A stretch of DNA of 64,000 nt from Owenweeksia sp. (GTDB lineage Bacteria; Bacteroidota; Bacteroidia; Flavobacteriales; Schleiferiaceae), in NCBI GenBank assembly GCA_028285465.1, contig JANQPD010000091.1:62001-126000 (forward strand), given 5' to 3'. Under the pieces are notes generated by a model. It was not told the DNA's origin. It searched no databases and saw nothing but the letters and a program-made list of their open reading frames with translations. The translations under genes were made by a program, and so were the position numbers. Positions 11,705 to 18,816 of this stretch are shown piece by piece. Each line of letters starts with the position of its first letter. Position 1 is the stretch's first letter.

Positions 11705-12394
11705 TTAAACAGATTTAGCGTCAATTCTAATGCTAGGGCTCATTGTGCTGCTCATCGCAATGCTCTTGATGTAGGTTCCTTTTGCCGCTGAAGGTTTAAG
11801 GCGCAGCAAAGTCTTTAAAAGCTCTTCTGCGTTTTCCTTGATCTTACCTTCTTCAAAAGAAGCCTTGCCTACTGCTGCATGCACAATGCCGTAACGGTCT
11901 ACTTTAAAGTCAATTTTACCTGCCTTTACTTCAGATACCGCTTTAGCCACATCCATGGTTACCGTACCCGTTTTGGGGTTGGGCATAAGGCCACGCGGAC
12001 CTAGCACTCTACCTAAAGGACCGATCTTACCCATTACACTGGGCATGGTTACGATCACATCCACATCGGTCCAGCCACCTTTGATCTTTTCAATATACTC
12101 CTCCAGACCAACGTAATCTGCACCGGCATCCTTGGCTTCCTGCTCTTTGTCGGCCGTTACCAAAGCCAATACTTTTACATCTTTACCGGTTCCGTGAGGC
12201 AGGGTCACTACGCCACGTACCATTTGGTTAGCCTTACGCGGGTCAACCCCCAAACGTACCGCCAGGTCAATAGAAGCGTCAAACTTCATGCTCGACACTT
12301 CTTTTACCAAGCTGCTGGCTTCTTCGATAGAATAGGTTTTGTTCTTATCGATCTTTGCCAACGCTTCTTTTCTTTTTTTACTGATTGTAGCCAT
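11705..12394 (-). CDS. rplA: 50S ribosomal protein L1
   Basis: This 229-residue protein is L1, which forms the mobile L1 stalk that moves deacylated tRNA out of the E site. Conserved blocks are visible: [48 protein letters not shown] (the interdomain and rRNA-binding region) and [15 protein letters not shown]. The length is the usual 229-235. It starts 24 bases after rplK and is part of the rplK-rplA-rplJ-rplL group. Confidence 0.98.
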   Translation of the reverse strand: MATISKKRKEALAKIDKNKTYSIEEASSLVKEVSSMKFDASIDLAVRLGVDPRKANQMVRGVVTLPHGTGKDVKVLALVTADKEQEAKDAGADYVGLEEYIEKIKGGWTDVDVIVTMPSVMGKIGPLGRVLGPRGLMPNPKTGTVTMDVAKAVSEVKAGKIDFKVDRYGIVHAAVGKASFEEGKIKENAEELLKTLLRLKPSAAKGTYIKSIAMSSTMSPSIRIDAKSV

Positions 12395-12418
12395 TTTTAA
12401 ATTTCTTTTAGAGATGGA

Positions 12419-12856
12419 TTAAAATGGTTTATTACCAGTTACCGTAAGACCCATGCTACGGGCTGTACCTGCAACCATACGCATGGCAGACTCTACCGTA
12501 AAGGCATTTAGGTCTTGCATTTTATCTTCTGCGATAGCCTTTACCTGGTCCCAGCTTACCTTCCCTACTTTCTGCAGGTTGGGTGTAGAGGAACCTGATT
12601 TCACTTTTGCCGCTTCCAACAGTTGCACTGCTGCGGGTGGTGTTTTGATGATGAAGTCGAAAGACTTATCCATGTACACCGTGATCACAACAGGCAAGAC
12701 CTTACCTTGCTTATCCTGGGTACGAGCGTTGAACTGCTTACAGAATTCCATAATGTTCACGCCTTTGGCACCAAGGGCAGGACCAACGGGTGGTGAAGGG
12801 TTCGCAGCGCCACCTCTTACCTGAAGCTTAATTATCGCGCTTACTTCTTTTGCCAT
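12419..12856 (-). CDS. rplK: 50S ribosomal protein L11
   Basis: This 145-residue protein is L11, part of the GTPase-associated centre together with L10/L12. The N-terminal domain has the proline-rich [20 protein letters not shown], which is the thiostrepton-contact region, and the C-terminal rRNA-binding domain carries [19 protein letters not shown] and [15 protein letters not shown]. Normal length. It is 74 bases downstream of nusG. Confidence 0.98.
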   Translation of the reverse strand: MAKEVSAIIKLQVRGGAANPSPPVGPALGAKGVNIMEFCKQFNARTQDKQGKVLPVVITVYMDKSFDFIIKTPPAAVQLLEAAKVKSGSSTPNLQKVGKVSWDQVKAIAEDKMQDLNAFTVESAMRMVAGTARSMGLTVTGNKPF

Positions 12857-12930
12857 TTTCTTCTTGTATTATTAACTAATTTCCATTACCGGGTTGGAAG
12901 CTTCCCGGGTTTATAGAGCTCACAATATTA

Positions 12931-13482
12931 TTATCCTTCTTTTTCTACCTGCATGTACGAAAGCTCCAATGGAGTTTTCCTACCGAAAATCTTCACCATC
13001 ACTTCCAGCTTGCGCTTCTCTTCATTAATCTTCTCAATGGTGCCGTTAAATCCGTTGAAAGGGCCATCGATCACTTTCACCGTTTCCCCTACAATGTACG
13101 GGATGTTGATCTTCTCATCCGTTTCAGATAGTTCATCTACTTTTCCGAGCATGCGGTTCACTTCACTTTGGCGCAAAGGCACGGGATCTCCCCCTTTCAC
13201 CTCACCCAAAAAACCGATCACTCCGGGAACATTCTTAATGGTATGGATCAGTTCACCCGTTAAGTTCACCTCTACCATGATATACCCGGGAAAGTAGTTG
13301 CGCTCTTTGCTTACTTTCTTTCCGTTCCGGATCTGGTATACCTTTTCGGTAGGTACTAGGATCTGCCCCAGGTAATCTGACATACTCACCCGTACGATCT
13401 CATTTTCGATGTACGTTTTTATCTTGTTTTCCTGGCCTGAAATTGCCCGTACTACATACCATTTTTTCCCGCCTTCACTCAT
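12931..13482 (-). CDS. nusG: Transcription elongation/antitermination factor NusG
   Basis: This 183-residue protein is NusG, which binds the RNA polymerase clamp, raises processivity and links transcription to Rho or to ribosomes. The NGN domain begins KKWYVVRAISGQENKIKTYI and contains RNYFPGYIMVEVNLTG; the KOW domain is at the C-terminus (VGETVKVIDGPFNGFNGTIE). There is no large inserted domain. It starts 29 bases after secE, the standard bacterial arrangement, and precedes rplK. Confidence 0.98.
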   Translation of the reverse strand: MSEGGKKWYVVRAISGQENKIKTYIENEIVRVSMSDYLGQILVPTEKVYQIRNGKKVSKERNYFPGYIMVEVNLTGELIHTIKNVPGVIGFLGEVKGGDPVPLRQSEVNRMLGKVDELSETDEKINIPYIVGETVKVIDGPFNGFNGTIEKINEEKRKLEVMVKIFGRKTPLELSYMQVEKEG

Positions 13483-13511
13483 TGTTTTTCCGTTCTAATT
13501 TTAATTCAGAA

Positions 13512-13706
13512 TTAAGCAAACAATCCGTAGAAAGCTTCCAGCGCCGTGCTGATAATCTTATCCATAACAAAAATGAGCAGGGCGATAACAATCGAGGCTA
13601 CCGCCACCAACACAGATGTCTTTTGCAGCTCTGTCCAGGTGGGCCATGAGGTTTTGTGCAGCAACTCCTCGTATGATTCTTTAAAGTATGTACTTACCTT
13701 ACTCAT
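13512..13706 (-). CDS. secE: Preprotein translocase subunit SecE
   Basis: This 64-residue protein is SecE, the essential small clamp of the SecYEG channel in the inner membrane. It has the amphipathic FKESYEELLHKTSWPTWTEL segment with the conserved W-P, then one transmembrane helix (SVLVAVASIVIALLIFVMDK). The single-helix form is usual outside gamma-proteobacteria. It lies 16 bases after tRNA-Trp and ahead of nusG. Confidence 0.97.
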   Translation of the reverse strand: MSKVSTYFKESYEELLHKTSWPTWTELQKTSVLVAVASIVIALLIFVMDKIISTALEAFYGLFA

Positions 13707-13722
13707 ATTGTTTCATCATTTG

Positions 13723-13795
13723 CACGGGCGGTAAGATTCGAACTCACGACCTTCGGTTTTGGAGACCACTGCTCTACCAGCTGAGCTACGCCCGT
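13723..13795 (-). tRNA. tRNA-Trp (anticodon CCA)
   Basis: The minus strand folds as a 73-base cloverleaf: acceptor ACGGGCG pairs with CGCCCGT, the T loop is TTCGAAT between GTGAG and CTTAC, and the anticodon loop is CTCCAAA, giving CCA. The discriminator base is G, as expected for Trp. CCA is not encoded. It lies immediately upstream of secE. Confidence 0.97.
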
Positions 13796-13860
13796 ATATT
13801 TTATTTCAACCCGGTTATTAAAACATCTCTTTAGTTGAACTCAACTTCCCCTTTGGTTTT

Positions 13861-13881
13861 GTCCCCAACAAGGTTGGGGAC
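13861..13881. repeat. Perfect 9-pair palindrome in the tRNA-Trp leader
   Basis: GTCCCCAAC, a 3-base loop and GTTGGGGAC form a perfect hairpin 66 bases upstream of tRNA-Trp and just downstream of the proposed promoter. It lacks a T-run on either strand, so it does not look like a terminator. It could be a leader RNA structure or a dispersed palindromic repeat. Confidence 0.6.
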
Positions 13882-13890
13882 CGTATGACA

Positions 13891-13921
13891 CAAAGTTTAA
13901 GGCTTTATTTATCCCCCCAAA
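13891..13921 (-). promoter_or_regulatory. Promoter for tRNA-Trp-secE-nusG operon
   Basis: On the minus strand TTTG (13921-13918), exactly 19 bases, then AAACTTTG (13898-13891) match the Bacteroidota promoter TTTG-N19-TAnnTTTG with one base changed in the -7 box. It lies about 95 bases ahead of tRNA-Trp, downstream of the tuf terminator hairpin. Confidence 0.6.
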
Positions 13922-13945
13922 CTTTACATCCTTTTATTTAGGCAG

Positions 13946-13975
13946 AAAGGCGCCCCGATAAATCGGGACACCTTT
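13946..13975 (-). terminator. Hairpin after tuf, probable terminator
   Basis: The minus strand forms a stem of about 13 pairs (AAGGTGTCCCGAT with ATCGGGGCGCCTT, including G-T pairs) about 30 bases after the tuf stop. The T-run behind it is short (TTTCTG), so termination may be partial, allowing read-through into tRNA-Trp and secE. Confidence 0.6.
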
Positions 13976-14006
13976 TACCTAATCTTGTATGAAAAAGAAC
14001 TTCTTC

Positions 14007-15194
14007 TTATTCAGTAATTTCAGTTACCTGACCGGCACCTACGGTTCTACCACCCTCGCGGATTGCGAAACGCAGGCCTTTGTTGATTGCAACAGGAGCA
14101 ATCAGGTCTACGGTGATGGATACGTTATCACCGGGCATTACCATTTCAGTACCTTCAGGCAAGTGAATCTCACCGGTTACGTCAGTTGTACGCAAGTAAA
14201 ACTGTGGACGGTACTTGTTGTGAAATGGTGTATGACGGCCACCTTCTTCTTTTTTAAGGATATACACCTCAGCTTTGAATTTGGTATGTGGGGTGATGGA
14301 GCCTGGCTTACAGATTACCATTCCTCTGCGGATGTCAGATTTCTCGATACCACGCAGTAAGATACCTACGTTATCACCTGCTTCACCACGGTCAAGGATC
14401 TTACGGAACATCTCCACACCAGTGATGGTGGAGTTCAGTTTCTCATCACCAAAACCGATGATCTCTACAGCGTCACCTGTGTTGGCCACACCTGTTTCAA
14501 TACGCCCGGTAGCAACAGTACCACGGCCGGTAATAGAGAATACATCTTCAATAGGCATCAAGAATGGCTTCTCGTTGTCGCGCTCTGGCTCTTCGATCCA
14601 CTCATCTACTGCCTTCATCAATTCCATTACGGTATCTACCCACTTTTGCTCACCGTTCAATGCACCCAGAGCAGAACCTTGGATCACAGGTGAGTTATCC
14701 CCGTCATATTCATAGAAAGAAAGCAATTCGCGGATTTCCATTTCCACAAGCTCAAGAAGCTCCTCGTCATCCACCATATCCACTTTGTTCATGAACACAA
14801 CGATACGTGGAATACCAACCTGGCGACCCAAAAGGATGTGCTCACGTGTTTGTGGCATAGGGCCATCAGTAGCCGCTACAACAAGGATAGCTCCGTCCAT
14901 CTGGGCGGCACCTGTTACCATGTTTTTTACATAATCCGCGTGACCAGGACAGTCAACGTGGGCGTAGTGACGGTTGGCCGTCTGGTACTCAACGTGAGAA
15001 GTGTTGATCGTAATACCCCTTTCTTTTTCTTCAGGAGCGTTATCGATAGAGTCGAACGAGCGAAGTTCAGAAAGACCGGCATTTGCCAATACCGTAGTGA
15101 TTGCAGCTGTCAAAGTGGTCTTACCGTGGTCAACGTGTCCGATGGTTCCGATGTTCAAGTGGGGTTTATCCCTTTTGAATGTTTCTTTTGCCAT
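14007..15194 (-). CDS. tuf: Elongation factor Tu
   Basis: This 395-residue GTPase brings aminoacyl-tRNA to the ribosome. The GTP-binding motifs are clear: GHVDHGKT (G1), the RGITI switch I, DCPGH (G3), NKVD (G4) and GSAL (G5). Domain 2 has [13 protein letters not shown] and domain 3 ends [18 protein letters not shown]. It has the full length of the family. It lies 66 bases behind tRNA-Thr(GGU), so it is probably part of one transcript with the four tRNAs upstream. It is the only tuf copy in the window. Confidence 0.99.
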   Translation of the reverse strand: MAKETFKRDKPHLNIGTIGHVDHGKTTLTAAITTVLANAGLSELRSFDSIDNAPEEKERGITINTSHVEYQTANRHYAHVDCPGHADYVKNMVTGAAQMDGAILVVAATDGPMPQTREHILLGRQVGIPRIVVFMNKVDMVDDEELLELVEMEIRELLSFYEYDGDNSPVIQGSALGALNGEQKWVDTVMELMKAVDEWIEEPERDNEKPFLMPIEDVFSITGRGTVATGRIETGVANTGDAVEIIGFGDEKLNSTITGVEMFRKILDRGEAGDNVGILLRGIEKSDIRRGMVICKPGSITPHTKFKAEVYILKKEEGGRHTPFHNKYRPQFYLRTTDVTGEIHLPEGTEMVMPGDNVSITVDLIAPVAINKGLRFAIREGGRTVGAGQVTEITE

Positions 15195-15259
15195 GGTTTT
15201 TAAAACTTAGTTTTAATAAAATATATAAATAAGCAAGACCACTATGGTCTTTCACTTAG

Positions 15260-15331
15260 AGCCAATGAGGGGATTTGAACCCCTGACCTCTTCCTTACCA
15301 AGGAAACGCTCTACCCCTGAGCTACATCGGC
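15260..15331 (-). tRNA. tRNA-Thr (anticodon GGT)
   Basis: The 72-base minus-strand cloverleaf has acceptor GCCGATG paired with CATTGGC (one G-T pair), T arm AGGGGTTCAAATCCCCT and anticodon loop TTGGTAA, giving GGT. It is the last tRNA before tuf, the position of thrT in E. coli. Confidence 0.97.
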
Positions 15332-15416
15332 AGTCATTAGTCAATTCGTTGATCAGTCAATTGGTGATCAGCAAGAACACCAATCAACCCTTTTCTCCAA
15401 TCAACCAACTTCTACC

Positions 15417-15525
15417 TTGAGCGGGAAATGGGATTCGAACCTCCCGATATCCATCGGGACAGGCGCGACTGGTCGCTCTCTTCGAAGACTTTACCAAATC
15501 ACGCAACGAAACCAATTTCGCCACT
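15417..15525 (-). pseudogene. tRNA-like relic carrying a second tRNA-Gly 3' end
   Basis: Positions 15417-15441 repeat 15526-15550 (the T arm, acceptor 3' strand and flank of tRNA-Gly) with 24 of 25 bases identical, but no matching 5' half exists, so it cannot fold as a tRNA. On the minus strand the unit begins AGTGGCGAAATTGG, which resembles the 5' part of a tRNA-Leu, and contains the hairpin TCCCGATGGATATCGGGA next to the T arm. It may be left by tRNA recombination or by excision of an element integrated in tRNA-Gly. The origin is inference; the repeat is directly seen. Confidence 0.6.
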
Positions 15526-15528
15526 TTG

Positions 15529-15602
15529 AGCGGGAAACGGGATTCGAACCCGCGACCCTCAGCTTGGAAGGCTGATGCTCTAGCCAGCTGAGCTACTCCC
15601 GC
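15529..15602 (-). tRNA. tRNA-Gly (anticodon TCC)
   Basis: The 74-base cloverleaf has acceptor GCGGGAG with TTCCCGC (one G-T pair), D arm GCTCAGCTGGCTAGAGC, anticodon stem-loop TCAGC-CTTCCAA-GCTGA giving TCC, and T loop TTCGAAT. The discriminator is T, normal for bacterial tRNA-Gly. Its 3' end is duplicated 109 bases away. Confidence 0.97.
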
Positions 15603-15609
15603 TTATATT

Positions 15610-15636
15610 GCGGTTTAAACCCTGTGTTTAAACCGC
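15610..15636. repeat. Perfect 11-pair hairpin in tRNA spacer
   Basis: GCGGTTTAAAC, loop CCTGT, GTTTAAACCGC lies between tRNA-Gly and tRNA-Tyr. Without a T-run it is more likely a processing structure for the multi-tRNA precursor than a terminator. Confidence 0.6.
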
Positions 15637-15650
15637 CTGGCTTGTACATG

Positions 15651-15732
15651 TGGGGAGAGCAGGATTCGAACCTGCGAAGGTAAAACCAACAGATTTACAG
15701 TCTGTCCTCGTTGGCCGCTTGAGTATCTCCCC
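15651..15732 (-). tRNA. tRNA-Tyr (anticodon GTA)
   Basis: An 82-base type II tRNA: acceptor GGGGAGA with TCTCCCC, anticodon stem-loop ACAGA-CTGTAAA-TCTGT giving GTA, a long variable arm and T arm GCAGGTTCGAATCCTGC, discriminator A. It has the place of tyrU in E. coli. Confidence 0.97.
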
Positions 15733-15754
15733 AGTAAATTCAAGAACACATAAA

Positions 15755-15781
15755 AGCCAAATCCTGTTGCAAGATTTGGCT
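15755..15781. repeat. 9-pair hairpin in tRNA spacer
   Basis: AGCCAAATC, a 9-base loop and GATTTGGCT lie between tRNA-Tyr and tRNA-Thr(TGT). It resembles the hairpin in the next spacer in placement but not in sequence; a role in precursor processing is inference. Confidence 0.5.
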
Positions 15782-15821
15782 CAGAAATCATTTTAAAAGA
15801 TCAAATCTCTCAAAATACTAG

Positions 15822-15895
15822 AGCCGATGGAGGGATTCGAACCCCCGACCAGCTGATTACAAATCAGCTGCTCTGGCCAACTGAGCTACATCGGC
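15822..15895 (-). tRNA. tRNA-Thr (anticodon TGT)
   Basis: The 74-base cloverleaf has acceptor GCCGATG with CATCGGC, anticodon stem-loop GCTGA-TTTGTAA-TCAGC giving TGT, and T arm with loop TTCGAAT. It is the first gene of the tRNA-tuf unit, like thrU in E. coli. Confidence 0.97.
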
Positions 15896-15906
15896 AGTGC
15901 CTTTAT

Positions 15907-15938
15907 AAAAAAGAACAGCCCGCTTTAAAAACGGACTG
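15907..15938 (-). terminator. Terminator after hpf
   Basis: On the minus strand CAGTCCG and CGGGCTG form a 7-pair stem followed by TTCTTTTTT, 49 bases after the hpf stop. The promoter of the tRNA-tuf unit lies directly over its upstream side, so new transcripts start inside the first arm. Confidence 0.7.
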
Positions 15939-15969
15939 CAAATGTAATAACAATTTGTATTGCTACAAA
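15939..15969 (-). promoter_or_regulatory. Consensus promoter of the tRNA-tuf operon
   Basis: On the minus strand TTTG (15969-15966), exactly 19 bases and TACATTTG (15946-15939) are a perfect match to the Bacteroidota promoter. The start of transcription should fall near 15933, about 38 bases ahead of tRNA-Thr(TGT). Confidence 0.8.
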
Positions 15970-15987
15970 CGCTGGAAAAAATATTTT

Positions 15988-16293
15988 TTACGAGGCGTAA
16001 ACCCGCTGCCTTTCTTTGTATTTCTTCAACTGCCGGCCAAGGGCTTCGGTAGACATGTCAGCCGCATGCTCAAAGGACTTGCATTGTTTTTTTACTACCA
16101 TTTCCTGTCCCGGCACACTGAGTTTGATCTCCGCAATTTTATTCTCCTTTGTGTGGTTGTTGTCTACTTTGAGGTATACCTCACCGTCAATAATGCGGTC
16201 GTAGAACTGCTCGAGCTTATCCATGCGTTTCTGGATAAAGTTGATGAGCTTGATGTCGGCATTGAAGTTAACAGATTGCACGCGTACTTTCAT
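15988..16293 (-). CDS. hpf: Ribosome hibernation promoting factor (short HPF/YfiA type)
   Basis: This 101-residue protein is a short HPF/RaiA family member. It binds the decoding centre of the 30S subunit in resting cells and stops translation. The beta-alpha-beta-beta-beta-alpha fold is visible in MKVRVQSVNFNADIKLINFI, the strand GEVYLKVDNNH, and the basic second helix FEHAADMSTEALGRQLKKYK. There is no C-terminal dimerisation domain of the long form. It starts 5 bases after xerC, so the two are co-transcribed. It ends at a terminator before the tRNA operon. Confidence 0.92.
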   Translation of the reverse strand: MKVRVQSVNFNADIKLINFIQKRMDKLEQFYDRIIDGEVYLKVDNNHTKENKIAEIKLSVPGQEMVVKKQCKSFEHAADMSTEALGRQLKKYKERQRVYAS

Positions 16294-16298
16294 AAGCC

Positions 16299-17177
16299 TT
16301 AAGAGTTTTTTGGCCCTCTCGGGTGAGCCTGATTATACGTTTGTTTTAGTTTGTCAACAGAATTGTGGGTATAAACCTGTGTGGCAGCCAAGCTGGAATG
16401 CCCGAGCAATTCTTTGATGGAGTTTAAGTCTGCGCCCCGGTTCAACATGTGTGTGGCAAAAGAATGACGCAATACATGCGGACTCTTTTTCTCTATCCCG
16501 CTGACTAAACTAAGGTATGTATTCACTACTTTATAGACAAACTTTGGATATAGTTTTTTGCCTTTTTTAGTGGTAAACATCGGATCAGTCGCACGGGCAC
16601 TGGAAACACGCTCACGATGCGCTACGAGCTTTGTTGTAAAATGCGTGGTTAGGGGAATGATGCGCTCTTTATTGCGTTTACCCAATACTTTCAGCGTCCC
16701 CTCTGCTTCATTGAAATCTACCCAACACAAGCCAATGAGTTCCGCAGACCGCATACCGGTGTTGTAGAACGTTTCAATGATCAGGCGCTCCTGCGGATCC
16801 TCAAACGGCACTTTATCCAAAAGCCTGCTCAAGTCCTCCTCTTCTATTACACGCAGGAGCTTCTTGGGCGCTTTAGGTGCAACTACGCGATCCATGGGGT
16901 TCTGGCGGATCTCTTTTTGTTGCAGTAAGTATTTGAAGAAGCTTTTATAGGTGCTTAACTTGCGTTTGACCGAATTTGGTTCAAACGCTTCCTCCATCAT
17001 TTCAAGCACATAAGCCCTTAGCATATGATGAGTTACATCCTGCCACTCTTCCTCTATTTCGTATTGCCGCTTCAAGAAAGCAGCCAAACCCTCCAAGTCG
17101 TTTTGATAAGCACGTACCGTATGCATTGAGTAGCGCTTTTGAAGCCTGATATGATCTAAAAACCGGGTAGTGAGCAT
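16299..17177 (-). CDS. xerC: Tyrosine recombinase XerC/XerD
   Basis: This 292-residue protein resolves chromosome dimers at dif sites together with a partner recombinase at the septum. The N-terminal SAM-like domain begins LTTRFLDHIRLQKRYSMHTV; the catalytic domain has the first Arg in NTGMRSAELIGL, a Lys in the following beta-hairpin (GKRNKERIIPL), HVLRHSFATH, LLGHSSLAATQVYTH with the His and the nucleophile Tyr. I chose the ATG at 17177; the longer frame from 17219 would be translated from the rpsU terminator. The name xerC is by Bacteroidota custom; it could be called xerD. Confidence 0.9.
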   Translation of the reverse strand: MLTTRFLDHIRLQKRYSMHTVRAYQNDLEGLAAFLKRQYEIEEEWQDVTHHMLRAYVLEMMEEAFEPNSVKRKLSTYKSFFKYLLQQKEIRQNPMDRVVAPKAPKKLLRVIEEEDLSRLLDKVPFEDPQERLIIETFYNTGMRSAELIGLCWVDFNEAEGTLKVLGKRNKERIIPLTTHFTTKLVAHRERVSSARATDPMFTTKKGKKLYPKFVYKVVNTYLSLVSGIEKKSPHVLRHSFATHMLNRGADLNSIKELLGHSSLAATQVYTHNSVDKLKQTYNQAHPRGPKNS

Positions 17178-17216
17178 AAAAAAACCAGGAAATGCCTCTT
17201 TAGCAAATCCTGGTTT
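17178..17216 (-). terminator. Terminator after rpsU
   Basis: The minus strand pairs AAACCAGGA with TCCTGGTTT and continues into seven Ts, 41 bases after the rpsU stop. The T-run ends at the xerC ATG, so xerC depends on read-through or on a promoter inside this region. Confidence 0.75.
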
Positions 17217-17256
17217 CAAATATACTGGATTGAACGGCTCTTAAGAGACCGATCAA

Positions 17257-17448
17257 TTATTCTTCAGCCTGGTTCTTCTTCTGAATGTAGGCAGCCTTGA
17301 TCACCTCCTTTCTACGCTCAACAGAAGGCTTTACAAACTGCTGACGGGCACGCAAAGCGCGCGAAGTGCCAGTGCGGTCAAACTTTCTTTTGTAACGCTT
17401 CAGGGCGCGATCTATGGATTCTCCTTCTTTTACAGAAATAACTAACAT
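17257..17448 (-). CDS. rpsU: 30S ribosomal protein S21
   Basis: This 63-residue protein is S21: the typical start MLVISVKEGESIDRALKRYK and the basic RALRARQQFVKPSVERRKE are both present. S21 binds near the anti-Shine-Dalgarno end of 16S rRNA, and in Bacteroidota it takes part, with S18 and S6, in hiding that end, which is why Shine-Dalgarno sequences are little used. That is known for the phylum, not visible here. It has its own promoter and terminator. Confidence 0.97.
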   Translation of the reverse strand: MLVISVKEGESIDRALKRYKRKFDRTGTSRALRARQQFVKPSVERRKEVIKAAYIQKKNQAEE

Positions 17449-17472
17449 GCTCAGTCTTTGATTTTAGGGCTG

Positions 17473-17502
17473 CAAATGTAAGGACTTTTGAAAACCCTGC
17501 AA
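17473..17502 (-). promoter_or_regulatory. Promoter of rpsU
   Basis: TTG (17502-17500), exactly 19 bases, then TACATTTG (17480-17473) on the minus strand, 24 bases ahead of the rpsU ATG. It is a perfect -7 box of the Bacteroidota type. Confidence 0.75.
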
Positions 17503-17518
17503 TAGCTTATGCCGAAAA

Positions 17519-18685
17519 TTATTTCATCAGGTTCTTGGAAATAACCACTTTCTGGATCTCAGACGTACCCTCTCCGATAGTACACAGCTTCACATCCCGG
17601 TAGAACTTCTCTACGGGAAAGTCTTTTGTGAACCCATATCCTCCAAAAATCTGCACGGCTTCATTGCACACGCGCACTGCCACTTCTGAAGCATACAATT
17701 TTGCCATTGCTCCGGCCTGGGTTACTTTACCCCCTTTGTTTTTAATGTCTGCCGCTTTATAAGTGAGCAACTCGGCTGCTTCAATTTCCGTAGCCATATC
17801 AGCCAGCTTAAAAGAGACCCCCTGAAACGAAGAGATGGGTTTCCCGAACTGTTCCCGTTCTTTACTGTATTTTACAGCGGCATCCAGGGCGCCCCGGGCC
17901 GTACCTAGCGACAAGGCAGCTATTGAGATCCTTCCACCATCCAATACCTTCATTGCCTGGATAAAACCGTCCCCGATTTCACCCAATATGTTTTCTTTGG
18001 GCACCCGGCAATTGTCAAAGATCATCTCAGCCGTTTCCGAAGCGCGCATGCCTAATTTGTTCTCTTTCTTACCCCCTGTAAAACCAGGTGTACCCCGTTC
18101 AACCACAAAGGCCGTAATGCCATGGCTGTCTAAAAGCTCTCCTGTGCGGGCCAATACCACGGCAATATCCCCTGTAATACCGTGCGTGATCCAGTTCTTC
18201 GCCCCGTTTAATACATAGTGATCCCCATCCTCTTCTGCCGTAACGCGCATGCGCATGGCATCTGAACCTGTATTGGCTTCCGTTAATCCCCAGGCACCGA
18301 TCCATTCTGCCGTAGCCAACTTAGGCAACCACTTCTTTTTTTGTTCTTCGTTGCCAAACTGCAATATGTGCCCTGTACAAAGGGAATTGTGTGCCGCCAT
18401 ACTCAGTCCGATAGAAGGATCTACACGGCTCAACTCGGTAATGGCAGCCACGTATTCTGTGTAGCTGAACCCACTACCCCCATATTCCTCGGGTACCAAC
18501 ACCCCCATGAGCCCCAACTCACCCAGTTGCTTAAACACTTCAAGCGGGTATTCCTGGCTTTCATCCCACTTCATGATGTTGGGACGAATGTGTTGCTCAG
18601 CAAAATCACGTACCATGTCTTCTACCATCTTCCTCGTTTCGGAAATTCCGAAATCCATCGTCATTGCTGTCTCTGTATCAATCAT
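17519..18685 (-). CDS. Acyl-CoA dehydrogenase (short/medium-chain type)
   Basis: This 388-residue flavoprotein oxidises acyl-CoA to trans-2-enoyl-CoA in fatty-acid or amino-acid breakdown, passing electrons to ETF. Conserved blocks are GAWGLTEANTGSDA and LNGAKNWITHG (FAD and substrate binding), RASETAEMIFDNCRVP, KEREQFGKPISSFQ, and the C-terminal IGEGTSEIQKVVISKNL with the catalytic Glu in the G-E-G-T-S position. Length is typical (about 380-390). The first ATG is used; a start nine codons later (MDFGISETR) also fits. The chain length of the substrate cannot be told from sequence reading. Confidence 0.93.
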   Translation of the reverse strand: MIDTETAMTMDFGISETRKMVEDMVRDFAEQHIRPNIMKWDESQEYPLEVFKQLGELGLMGVLVPEEYGGSGFSYTEYVAAITELSRVDPSIGLSMAAHNSLCTGHILQFGNEEQKKKWLPKLATAEWIGAWGLTEANTGSDAMRMRVTAEEDGDHYVLNGAKNWITHGITGDIAVVLARTGELLDSHGITAFVVERGTPGFTGGKKENKLGMRASETAEMIFDNCRVPKENILGEIGDGFIQAMKVLDGGRISIAALSLGTARGALDAAVKYSKEREQFGKPISSFQGVSFKLADMATEIEAAELLTYKAADIKNKGGKVTQAGAMAKLYASEVAVRVCNEAVQIFGGYGFTKDFPVEKFYRDVKLCTIGEGTSEIQKVVISKNLMK

Positions 18686-18816
18686 TACTTAAAAGCGTTT
18701 AGGCAAAGGTGAAAGGAAATACTATTCCTACACCTCTAAATATGATGCAATTTTACTGAATATTACAGGATCTACCAACAGGTCATTTCAATGCGCAACG
18801 GAATAAATAGTTTGGC

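Noticed and set aside
12880-12915. Possible hairpin between nusG and rplK (CCGGG/CCCGG).
   Set aside because: Only five pairs with a ten-base loop; not enough to call a regulatory structure.
17178-17219. Extra 14 codons at the start of xerC.
   Set aside because: They read the rpsU terminator hairpin; the XerC family starts at the next ATG.
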